This document shows, in pieces, positions 56,504-64,000 of a stretch of 64,000 bases of DNA (positions are counted from its first letter, which is position 1; every line of letters starts with the position of its first letter). A program made the position numbers and the translations under genes. This DNA comes from Rhodanobacter denitrificans (GTDB lineage: Bacteria > Pseudomonadota > Gammaproteobacteria > Xanthomonadales > Rhodanobacteraceae), in contig QFPO01000020.1 in NCBI GenBank assembly GCA_003241385.1, positions 1-64,000 of the forward strand, in the 5' to 3' direction. The notes under the pieces are model-generated. The model was not told the origin of the DNA. It searched no databases and saw nothing but the letters and a program-made list of their open reading frames with translations.

Positions 56504-56517
56504 GTGATCCAGATCAA
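56504..56517. promoter_or_regulatory. Second FNR/ANR-like box
   Basis: GTGATCCAGATCAA differs from TTGAT-N4-ATCAA at one position. It lies 71 bases before the GNAT start and 29 bases after the consensus box. That location would suit a class II site for the GNAT promoter. Confidence 0.55.
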
Positions 56518-56587
56518 GACCGCGGCGGAGAATCGGCGCAGATTGACGTCGAGTTCTCCTTCAACGAACCGGTTCGAGGAATCGATC

Positions 56588-57175
56588 ATGCATTCACCTG
56601 CGGACGGAATCGGGCCTGCGACGGACCTCCGCGTGCAGGAGCCTGTCGGGTCGACGGCCGACAACTTGCATTGGACGGAGACCTTGCGTGACGGGAGCCA
56701 CGTCCTGATCCGGTCGATCCAGCCCGCGGATATCGAGCTGGAGCGGATGTTCATCGAGCGGCTGTCGGCGGCGTCGCGCCGCTTTCGTTTCCTCGGATCG
56801 TTTCGTGAGCCGACCGACGAGCTGCTGCGGCACCTGACCGACATCGATTACCGGCGCGACGCTGCCCTCGTCGCCCTGGTCCACCGCGACGGACAGAAAC
56901 GCGAGGTGGGCGTCGGCCGCTTCAGCCTCAGTGCGGACGGGCGCTCCTGCGAATGTGCGGTCGTCGTCGCGGACGAATGGCAGAACAAGGGCCTGGGCGT
57001 ATTGCTGATGCGCCATCTGATCCAGGTCGCCCGGGAGCGCGGCATACGATCGATGATCTCCTATGACGCCGCCGACAATACCGCCATGCGCGATCTGGCC
57101 CGGTTCCTCGGTTTCAGCCGGGCGCCCGATCCGGACGATCCGCGGCAGGTCGTGCATACGCTCGTACTGGGATGA
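56588..57175 (+). CDS. GNAT family N-acetyltransferase
   Basis: This is a 195-residue acetyltransferase. The GNAT domain covers about residues 30-195; the acetyl-CoA pyrophosphate loop is VVADEWQNKGLGVLLMRHLI (residues 126-145). It resembles the stand-alone domain of the protein-lysine acetyltransferases that control acyl-CoA synthetase. The acceptor is unknown. GAGGAA lies upstream of the ATG. The tandem FNR/ANR-type sites at 56462 and 56504 predict oxygen control. Confidence 0.85.
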   Translation: MHSPADGIGPATDLRVQEPVGSTADNLHWTETLRDGSHVLIRSIQPADIELERMFIERLSAASRRFRFLGSFREPTDELLRHLTDIDYRRDAALVALVHRDGQKREVGVGRFSLSADGRSCECAVVVADEWQNKGLGVLLMRHLIQVARERGIRSMISYDAADNTAMRDLARFLGFSRAPDPDDPRQVVHTLVLG

Positions 57176-57449
57176 AACTGCAGCAATGGCGAAGTTGTCG
57201 CCTTGAGGCTCGGGACGCAAAGGATTCCACGGCGCCTATGCGCGAACGCGTATACCAGGCCCCATCGGGCGGGCGCTGTGGCGCGAGGAGAGGCCGTGAC
57301 TGCCGCCGTTCGGACCCGGGCGCAGTCGCCGGACTCGCCCATGCCGGCCGTGTCTCGATCGGCCCGATGTTTCGTCGCCGTGCGCTCGTCCGGCCACCGC
57401 CGCGCCGTGCCCGCGACGAAGCGGCATTCACTCTCCAGGAACACTTACG

Positions 57450-58004
57450 ATGACCCTGCGCAACACCTCCACTCGCTACGGTTCCCTCGCCGTCGCCCTG
57501 CACTGGGCGATGCTGCTGCTGATCGCGCTGGTCTACCTGTGCATCGAGATGCGCGGCTACTTCCCGAAGGGAAGCGCCGTGCGCGACGCTTTGAAGACCT
57601 GGCACTTCATGCTCGGATCGAGTGTCTTCGTGCTGGCCACGCTGCGCCTGATCGTGCATCTGGCCGACCGTGCGCCGGCGATCACGCCGGCGCCTCCGCG
57701 CTGGCAGCGCATCGCCTCGGGCGGCGTGCATCTGCTGCTGTACGGGTTCATGCTCGTCATGCCGGTGCTCGGCTGGCTGCTGCTGGGCGCGGAAGGAAAG
57801 AGCGTGCCGTTCTTCGGTCTGCAGCTGCCCGTGCCGATCGCGGAGAATGCCGCGCTCGCCGACCAGCTGGAGGAGATCCACGAAACTATCGGCTCGGCCG
57901 GTTACGCGCTGATCGGCCTGCACGCCGCTGCCGCGCTCTTTCATCATGCGATCCGTCGCGACGACACCTTGCGGCGCATGCTGCCCTGGCCGCGCCGCAC
58001 GTAG
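57450..58004 (+). CDS. Cytochrome b561
   Basis: This is a 184-residue four-helix membrane cytochrome. Haem-ligand histidines H18, H52, H144 and H158 are placed as in E. coli CybB, with the last pair 14 residues apart. It probably moves electrons between quinol and periplasmic or membrane acceptors. The 274 bases upstream hold no other supported gene. It converges on the UspA gene. Confidence 0.9.
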   Translation: MTLRNTSTRYGSLAVALHWAMLLLIALVYLCIEMRGYFPKGSAVRDALKTWHFMLGSSVFVLATLRLIVHLADRAPAITPAPPRWQRIASGGVHLLLYGFMLVMPVLGWLLLGAEGKSVPFFGLQLPVPIAENAALADQLEEIHETIGSAGYALIGLHAAAALFHHAIRRDDTLRRMLPWPRRT

Positions 58005-58051
58005 CGTCCGTGTCCGCGGCGCGGTCCCGGGCGGATCGCGCGCTCGGCAGG

Positions 58052-58474
58052 TCAGCGCACGATCAGCACCGGTACCGTGCATTGCGCCAGGACACGCTGG
58101 GTGACCGAGCCCAGCACGATTCCGCCCAGCAGCGTCCGTCCGTGCGAGCCCATCACGATCAGGTCGAAGCGCTCCTTGTCGGCCAGGCGTGAGATGTACT
58201 GCGCCGGGTTGCCGACTGCGTGCCGCTCGTCGAAGCGGATCCGGGCCCGCTTGAGGCGGCGCCGTGACGGCCCCAGGGCCGCTTCGCTGTTCTCGCGAAG
58301 GATCTCGGCGACGCGCCGCTCGCCCAGTGCCGACGCCGCGCCGCCGATCATCGGCGCGTCCACGTACAGCAGCGTGACGCGGAGATCGACGGTGTTCCGG
58401 CGCAGCGTGCCGGCGAGATAGCGGGCGGCCCGGTCCGAGCAGTCGCTTCCATCCGAGGCGAAGAGCACTTTCAT
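58052..58474 (-). CDS. Universal stress protein UspA family
   Basis: This is a 140-residue single Usp domain. It starts MKVLFASDGSDCS and has the ATP-binding G-x2-G-x9-G-S motif at residues 109-123 (GSHGRTLLGGIVLGS), so it is the nucleotide-binding type. The ATG overlaps the stop of the P-type ATPase (ATGA). The pair is translationally coupled and preceded by an FNR/ANR box. Confidence 0.92.
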   Translation of the reverse strand: MKVLFASDGSDCSDRAARYLAGTLRRNTVDLRVTLLYVDAPMIGGAASALGERRVAEILRENSEAALGPSRRRLKRARIRFDERHAVGNPAQYISRLADKERFDLIVMGSHGRTLLGGIVLGSVTQRVLAQCTVPVLIVR

Positions 58475-61071
58475 CGGTCATCTCCTTGAGTGTCGTGAAG
58501 CGGCGGCGCGGTACGGCGGCCGAGAACGCGCTGTACCGCCGGCACGCGTTTGGCCGGATCGAACACCAGCGCCGCGGCGAGCCCGATCGCGATCGCCGCC
58601 GCGACCAGTCCCGGCGGCGGCACGGCGAAGCGGAACAGGCGTTGCAGGACCGGCACGAACAGGCAGGCCGCGGTGACCAGGGCGGCGACCGCGGCCACCG
58701 TCCAGTAGGCGCGATGGCCCGGCGCCGCGAGCCGGGCCAGCGTGGCGCCGCGCGTGCCGACGACGCGCACCAGCATCAGGTTGCCGGCGGCGAACGCGAG
58801 GAAGGCCAGCGTGCGCGCGGTGTCGATGGGCTGCTGCGCCGCCAGCAGGGCGGCGTAGAGGCCGAGCGACGCCGCCAGCAGCAGCGCTCCCTGGATCGAG
58901 GCGACCAGCATCTGCGGCCAGCCCAGCGGCGGATCGTCCGGATGCCGCGGCGGCTGCTCCATCGTGCCGGGCTCGACCGGCTCGTTCTCGAACGCGATCG
59001 CGCAGATCGGATCGATGACCATCTCGATCAGTACCACGTGCATCGGCAGCAGCAGCGGCGGCAGACCTAGCAGCAGCGGCAGCAGCGCGAGGCCGGCGAT
59101 CGGCACGTGCACCGCCATGATGTAGATGGCGGCCTTGCGCAGGTTGTCGAAGATGCGGCGGCCGGTCTCGATGCCGGCGACGAGGCGGGTGAGATCGTCG
59201 TCCAGCAGCACGATCGAAGCCGCCTCGCGGGCGACGTCGGTGCCGCGCCGGCCCATCGCCAGCCCGATGTGCGCCGCTTTCAGCGCCGGCGCGTCGTTGA
59301 CGCCGTCGCCGGTCATCGCGACGATCTCGCCGTTCGCCTTCAGCGCCCGCACGATGCGCAGCTTCTGTTCCGGACGGATGCGCGCGAACACGCGGGCGTC
59401 GCGCACCAGACGGCCCAGCTCGGCGTCGTCGGCGGCGTCGATGCGCGCTCCGGTGAGCGGCGGCGCGGTGGCCTCGATGCCGACCTCGCGCGCGATCGCC
59501 AGCGCGGTGAGCGGATGGTCGCCGGTGATCATCGCGACCTTCACGCCGGCGCGGCGCGCCGCGTCGATCGCCAGGCGCGCCGTGGGGCGGGGCGGATCGG
59601 CGAAGGCGAGCAGACCGCGGAACTCGAAGCCGATTCCTTCCAGCGCCTGCGGCGGTTCGCCCCCGTCGATGCGCGCTCCGGCCACGGCCAACACACGATG
59701 TCCGGCCGCCGCGTGATGCGCGATCTCGCCGAGCATCGCCTCGCGCTGCGCCGGCGCCAGGCCGCACAGGGCGGCGATCGCCTCCGGCGCGCCCTTCGCC
59801 GCCGCCTGCAGGCGGCCGTCGATGCGCCAGATCCGCACCACCATCGGCCGGTCCTGCGTCAGCCCGAACTCGCGCACCAGCTGCTCCGGCGCCTGCGCAT
59901 CGGTCGGCGTGGAGGTGCCGGCCAGCCGGTGCACGGCCTGGTCCATCGGATCGATCGATTGGCGCGCCGAGGCGAGCGCCGCGATGCGCAGCACGCGCTC
60001 GAACGCGCCGGGCGGCACGATGGTTCCGTCGGTGACCGCGAGCCGTGCGCCGTCGGCCGACAGCGCGCACACGCGCATGCGGTTCTCGGTCAGGGTACCG
60101 GTCTTGTCCAGGCACAGCGTGCTGCACGCGCCGAGCACCTCGATCACCGCCGTGCGCCGCACCAGCACGTGCAGCCGGGCCAAGCGGTGCGCACCGAGCG
60201 CGACGAAAACGACCAGGATCATCGGAAATTCCTCGGGCAGCGCCGACATGGCGAAGGCGAGGCCGGACAGCACGCCGTCGAGCCAGGCGCCGCGCAGCCA
60301 GCCGTGCAGCAGCACCACCAGCGTGCTGGCGACGATGGCGAACACGCCGAACCAGCGCACGATCCGGCCCAGCGAGCGCTGCAGCAACGTCGGCTCGACC
60401 TCGATCGACGCCAGCGAGGCGCCGATGCGTCCGGCCTCGGTGCCCAGCCCGGTGGCGACCACCTCGGCGATGCCGCGGCCGGACACCGCCAGTGTGCTGG
60501 CGAATACGCGCGTGGCGTCGCGTTCCTCGTCCGGACCTGCGCCGACGCCTTCGGCCTGCACGGCGCGCTTGGCCACCGGCACCGATTCGCCGGTCAACAG
60601 GGACTCGTCCACGCTCAGGCCTTCGGCGCGGCGCAGGACCGAATCGGCGGCGATCCGCTCGCCGTCGCCGACCAGCAGCACGTCGCCCGGCACCACCTCG
60701 CGTGCCGGGATGCGCCGTTCGCGGCCGTCGCGCACGACGCGCGCCGTCGGCGCCGCCAGCGAGCGCAGCGCCGCCAGCGCGTTCTCGCTGCGGGCCTCCT
60801 GCAGCACCACGAGCAGGATCGACAGGCCGGCGAAGGCGCTCATCAGCAGTCCCTCGCCGATGCCGCCGATGGCGAGGTAGATCGCCGCGCAGAGTGCCAG
60901 CAGCAGGAACATCGGTTCGCGCAGCACGCCGAGCAGGATGCGCCCGAGTCCGCGCCGCGGCGGCTGCGGCAGCTCGTTCGGTCCGGTTGCCTGCAGGCGA
61001 CGGCAGGCCTCCTCCTCGCTCAGTCCGGGCGGCAGGGCCGGATCCGGTTGCAGATGGATTTCATCGCTCAT
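58471..61071 (-). CDS. Cation-transporting P-type ATPase (P2-like, PEEFP type)
   Basis: This is an 866-residue P-type ATPase. The phosphorylated residue is D322 in DKTGTLTEN. LLTGESVPV is in the actuator domain, and MITGDHPLT and MTGDGVNDAPALK are in the catalytic domain. The helix-4 metal site reads ALPEEFP. This differs from PEGLP of calcium pumps and PEMLP of MgtA, so the ion is uncertain (calcium-like is most likely). It forms an operon with uspA. An FNR/ANR-like box lies about 34 bases before the start. Confidence 0.9.
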   Translation of the reverse strand: MSDEIHLQPDPALPPGLSEEEACRRLQATGPNELPQPPRRGLGRILLGVLREPMFLLLALCAAIYLAIGGIGEGLLMSAFAGLSILLVVLQEARSENALAALRSLAAPTARVVRDGRERRIPAREVVPGDVLLVGDGERIAADSVLRRAEGLSVDESLLTGESVPVAKRAVQAEGVGAGPDEERDATRVFASTLAVSGRGIAEVVATGLGTEAGRIGASLASIEVEPTLLQRSLGRIVRWFGVFAIVASTLVVLLHGWLRGAWLDGVLSGLAFAMSALPEEFPMILVVFVALGAHRLARLHVLVRRTAVIEVLGACSTLCLDKTGTLTENRMRVCALSADGARLAVTDGTIVPPGAFERVLRIAALASARQSIDPMDQAVHRLAGTSTPTDAQAPEQLVREFGLTQDRPMVVRIWRIDGRLQAAAKGAPEAIAALCGLAPAQREAMLGEIAHHAAAGHRVLAVAGARIDGGEPPQALEGIGFEFRGLLAFADPPRPTARLAIDAARRAGVKVAMITGDHPLTALAIAREVGIEATAPPLTGARIDAADDAELGRLVRDARVFARIRPEQKLRIVRALKANGEIVAMTGDGVNDAPALKAAHIGLAMGRRGTDVAREAASIVLLDDDLTRLVAGIETGRRIFDNLRKAAIYIMAVHVPIAGLALLPLLLGLPPLLLPMHVVLIEMVIDPICAIAFENEPVEPGTMEQPPRHPDDPPLGWPQMLVASIQGALLLAASLGLYAALLAAQQPIDTARTLAFLAFAAGNLMLVRVVGTRGATLARLAAPGHRAYWTVAAVAALVTAACLFVPVLQRLFRFAVPPPGLVAAAIAIGLAAALVFDPAKRVPAVQRVLGRRTAPPLHDTQGDDR

Positions 61072-61104
61072 CGGACCTGTATAGCGAGGTGGCGCGAGCG
61101 CATC

Positions 61105-61118
61105 TTGACCGGTATCAA
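61105..61118 (-). promoter_or_regulatory. FNR/ANR box upstream of ATPase-UspA operon
   Basis: TTGACCGGTATCAA (reading TTGAT-ACCG-GTCAA on the minus strand) is one mismatch from TTGAT-N4-ATCAA. It lies 33 bases before the ATPase start. ATPases and Usp genes of this type are known members of ANR regulons in Pseudomonas. Confidence 0.6.
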
Positions 61119-61243
61119 GTGCGGCGTGACGGCGCCCGCCGGGCGGGGCGGGAACGCCGATCGGGTGCGAAACCGCGGTGCGTTCGGACCTCGCGTCGAA
61201 CGTGGAGGAAGCGATTCGGCCGGAAGGCCGCCAGGCGCAGTCG

Positions 61244-62371
61244 TCAGGCCAGCCGGGCGATCGTGCGGCGGAAGCGCGCCATCGCGAACGCGAACAACGT
61301 GCCGCCGATGGCGGTCAGCGCCAGGAACTGCTTCCAGACCACATCCAGGCCCGCGCCGCGATAGAGGATCGACTGGCCCAGCTCGACGAAGTGCGTGGTC
61401 GGCGCGAGTAGCATCAGGTTCTGCACGATCGGCGGCATGCTCTCGCGCGGCGTCGTGCCGCCGGAGAGGAGCTGCAGCGGAATCAGCGTCAGGATCATCA
61501 GCAGGCCGAACTGCGGCATGCTGCGTGCCAGCGTCGCCATGAAGATGCCCATCGACGTGGTCGCGAACAGGTGCAGCGCGGCGCCGGCCAGGAACAGCGG
61601 GATCGACGTGCCGATCGGCACGTGCAGCAGGCCGCGCACGACCAGCAGCAGCGACACCGCCGCGGCGAACAGCACGACCAGGCCCATCGACCAGACCTTG
61701 GCCAGCATGATCTCGGCCGGCGTCACCGGCATCACCAGCAGGTGCTCGATCGTGCCGTGCTCGCGCTCGCGGATCAGCGCCGCGCCGGTCAGGATGATCG
61801 ACAGCATGGTGACGTGATCGATGATCTCCATGATGCCGCCGAACCAGGCGTGCTCGAGCGTCGGGTTGAAGCGCACGCGCAGCGCCAGGTCGACCTTCGG
61901 CACGGCATGGCTGCGGTAGTGGGCGACGAACTCGTTGATCTCGTCGAGCACGATCTGCTGTACGTAGCCGCTGCCGGTGAAGGCCTGGCTCATGCGCGTG
62001 GCGTCCACGTTCAGCTGGATCGCGGCCGTGCGGCCGGCGAGCACGTCACGCTGGAAGTCGGGTGGGACGTCCAGGACGAAGGTGTAGAGCCCGGCATCCA
62101 TGCCGGCGTCGGCACGGCTCGCGGCGATCATCGCCGGCGTTGCGAACAGCGGCGGATAGAACGCGCCGGCGATGCGCGCCGACAGCGCCGAGCCGTCCTC
62201 GTCGACGATCGCGATCGGCGCCTTGTTCAGCGTGTCGGGCATCGCCGTGGCGGCGGTGTAGACCGAGAACGTGAACGTGTAGACGATCAGCAGCAGCATG
62301 GCCGGATCGCGCCACAGGCTCCACAGCTCCTTGACGCCGAGACGGAACACGTTGGCGAGGTGGCGGCGCAT
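61244..62371 (-). CDS. yhhJ: ABC-2 type permease, YhhJ-like
   Basis: This is a 375-residue membrane protein with an N-terminal helix, a large periplasmic domain (APIAIVDEDGSALSARIAGAFYPP...) and five or six C-terminal helices. IREREHGTIEHLLVMPVTPAEIMLAK is the diagnostic ABC-2 loop. It pairs with the RbbA-like ATPase upstream; stop and start overlap (TGATG). With an HlyD-type adaptor outside the window it would form a tripartite exporter. Confidence 0.87.
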   Translation of the reverse strand: MRRHLANVFRLGVKELWSLWRDPAMLLLIVYTFTFSVYTAATAMPDTLNKAPIAIVDEDGSALSARIAGAFYPPLFATPAMIAASRADAGMDAGLYTFVLDVPPDFQRDVLAGRTAAIQLNVDATRMSQAFTGSGYVQQIVLDEINEFVAHYRSHAVPKVDLALRVRFNPTLEHAWFGGIMEIIDHVTMLSIILTGAALIREREHGTIEHLLVMPVTPAEIMLAKVWSMGLVVLFAAAVSLLLVVRGLLHVPIGTSIPLFLAGAALHLFATTSMGIFMATLARSMPQFGLLMILTLIPLQLLSGGTTPRESMPPIVQNLMLLAPTTHFVELGQSILYRGAGLDVVWKQFLALTAIGGTLFAFAMARFRRTIARLA

Positions 62372-64000
62372 CAGGAATCCTGTTTCTTCAGCAGCGCGAC
62401 GGCGATGCCGAGCACCACCGGTATCGCGGCCAGCAGCGGCCAGAACGAGGACTGCAGGTCGCGAAGTCCCAGCGCCTTGTTGAATACGCCGCGGCTGATC
62501 GTGAACATGTAGGTGGCCGGATAGATCTCGCCGATGACGCGTCCGGCGCCCTCCAGCGAGGAGACCGGATCGATCAGTCCGGCGAACTGCACGGTGGGGA
62601 CCATCGTGCCGATCATCGTGAAGAACATCGCCGCGATCTGGCTGCGCGTCACCGCCGACGCGACCAGCCCCATGCCGGTGGCGACGATGCCGAACAGCAG
62701 GGCCGCGAGCAGCAGCGTCGGATAGCTGCCGGTCACCGGGACGCCGAATACGGTGACGGCGGCCAGGCTCATCAGCAGGAAGTTCAGCAGGGCCAGGCCG
62801 ACGTACGGCAGCTGCTTGCCGAGCAGGAATTCCAGGCGCGTGGTCGGTGTGACGTAGAGATTGACGATCGAGCCGAGCTCCTTCTCGCGCACGACCGCCA
62901 GCGCGGTCAGCATCGCCGGCAGCATCAGCAGCAGCATCGGAATCACCGCCGGCACCATCGCCGGCAGGCTGCGCACGTCGGGGTTGTAGCGGAAGCGCGT
63001 CTCCACGCCGATCGCGCTCTCCGTCGACAGGCCCAGCCGTTCGCGCGCCTGCTGCGCCAGCCAGAGCTGGTGCATGCCGCCGACGTAGCCCTTGACCGTC
63101 TCGGCGCGCGTCGGCATCGCGCCGTCGATCCAGGCGCCGACCGCCACGTCGCGACCGCGCGCGAGATCGCGGCCGAAGCCCGGCGGTATCTCGATCGCCA
63201 GCGACAGCTCGCCGCTGCGCATGCGGCGGTCGAGGTCGGCGTAGTCGGCGATCGGCGCGTGCTCGATGAAGTAGCGCGAACCGCCGAGGTTCAGCGCGTA
63301 GTCGCTGCTCAGCACCGAAGCATCGCGATCGAGCACGGCGTAGCGCAGATCCTCCACGTCGAGGCTGATGCCGTAGCCGATCACGAACATCAGCAGCAGC
63401 GAGCCGCCCAGCGCCAGCGTGCCGCGCACCGGGTCGCGGCGCAGCTCCAGCGCCTCGCGCCAGAGGTAGCTGAACATCCGTCGCCAGCTGAAGGCGCGGT
63501 GCCGCGGCGCGACGGCCGGGGCCGCGTCGACCGGCACCTCGGCGCCGTTCTCGTCCGCCGGTGTGCCGCCGCCGGCCTCGACCAGGCAGGCGATGAACGC
63601 GTCCTCGAGCGTCTTCGCGCCGTGCTTGGCGACGAGCGCGGCCGGCGTGTCGCTGTCGAGCACCTTGCCGGCGTGCATCAGCGAGACGCGGTCGCAGCGC
63701 TCGGCCTCGTTCATGAAGTGCGTGGAGATGAAGATCGTCACGCGGTCGCGCCGCGACAGCTCGATCAGCAGCCGCCAGAAGCCGTCGCGGGCCACCGGGT
63801 CGACGCCCGAGGTGGGCTCGTCGAGGATCAGCAGGTCGGGCTCGTGCACCATCGCCACCGCCAGCGAGAGCCGCTGGCGCATGCCCAGCGGCATCGCTGC
63901 GGGCAGGCTGTCGAGCACCTCCGACAGGCCGAAGCGCCGCACCATCTCATCGACGCGGACGGGCACGTCCGCCTCGTCGACGTGGAACAGGCGCGCGTGC
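62371..64000 (-). CDS. rbbA: RbbA/YhiH-like ABC ATPase-permease fusion, 5' end beyond window
   Basis: This gene is partial: the frame is open to the window edge. The visible part contains the end of an ABC ATPase domain (LGMRQRLSLAVAMVHEPDLLILDEPTSGVDP, signature and Walker B). An ABC-2 membrane domain with ALAVVREKELGSIVNLYVTPTTRLEFLLGKQLP follows. RbbA is described as a ribosome-associated ATPase; homologues beside YhhJ are also treated as drug exporters. Full-length proteins carry a further ATPase domain, expected beyond 64000. Confidence 0.87.
   Translation of the reverse strand, partial: HARLFHVDEADVPVRVDEMVRRFGLSEVLDSLPAAMPLGMRQRLSLAVAMVHEPDLLILDEPTSGVDPVARDGFWRLLIELSRRDRVTIFISTHFMNEAERCDRVSLMHAGKVLDSDTPAALVAKHGAKTLEDAFIACLVEAGGGTPADENGAEVPVDAAPAVAPRHRAFSWRRMFSYLWREALELRRDPVRGTLALGGSLLLMFVIGYGISLDVEDLRYAVLDRDASVLSSDYALNLGGSRYFIEHAPIADYADLDRRMRSGELSLAIEIPPGFGRDLARGRDVAVGAWIDGAMPTRAETVKGYVGGMHQLWLAQQARERLGLSTESAIGVETRFRYNPDVRSLPAMVPAVIPMLLLMLPAMLTALAVVREKELGSIVNLYVTPTTRLEFLLGKQLPYVGLALLNFLLMSLAAVTVFGVPVTGSYPTLLLAALLFGIVATGMGLVASAVTRSQIAAMFFTMIGTMVPTVQFAGLIDPVSSLEGAGRVIGEIYPATYMFTISRGVFNKALGLRDLQSSFWPLLAAIPVVLGIAVALLKKQDS

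Overview
The window is a chromosomal segment of a very GC-rich Gram-negative bacterium, most likely a gammaproteobacterium of the Xanthomonadales/Lysobacterales type. The indications are the rplU-rpmA-obgE cluster, a 189-residue Dcd, the RND/CusCBA and PaoABC operons, and densely packed genes with many ATGA overlaps and GTG starts. The genus cannot be fixed from sequence alone.

0-24 kb is mostly core. On the minus strand are rplU, rpmA (followed by a clear intrinsic terminator) and obgE. Next come uvrA with a coupled thioesterase, and a periplasmic copper chaperone (PCuAC) divergent from a DUF4139 protein and an enoyl-CoA isomerase-like gene. A secreted esterase, dcd, two small exported paralogues and a MalM-like protein follow. 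Then come a pcp/DUF979/DUF969 set (5-oxoproline release and probable uptake), catalase, two membrane acyltransferases, mutS and a secreted trypsin-like protease.

24-43 kb is accessory. It is a chain of small redox and detoxification units, each beside its own regulator: LysR with SDR and a lipocalin-like protein; LysR with SnoaL, SDR and an exported hydrolase; LysR with a 14-TM drug exporter; TetR with a small membrane protein; LysR with DoxX, FMN reductase and pirin. In the middle (29.7-36.3 kb) sits one 2168-residue gene with visibly lower GC. It encodes NERD nuclease-like, pseudokinase, kinase, UPF1-like SF1 helicase and an unassigned C-terminus. A broken LysR remnant lies directly on its left. 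This gene is the best candidate for a little-described system, most plausibly a single-gene anti-phage defence.

43-50 kb carries a cusCBA copper/silver efflux operon with a small exported Cys/His-containing protein upstream. 50-54.3 kb carries a paoABC-type molybdenum aldehyde oxidoreductase with overlapping genes. 54.4-64 kb holds stress and low-oxygen genes: a HIT protein, a DUF883-like anchor, a phasin-like protein, a GNAT acetyltransferase, cytochrome b561, and a P-type ATPase coupled to UspA. An RbbA/YhhJ ABC system runs off the right edge. Two consensus-like FNR/ANR boxes lie in front of the GNAT gene and one in front of the ATPase-UspA operon, so part of this block is probably an oxygen-responsive regulon.

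No rRNA, tRNA, CRISPR array, or complete insertion sequence was recognised.
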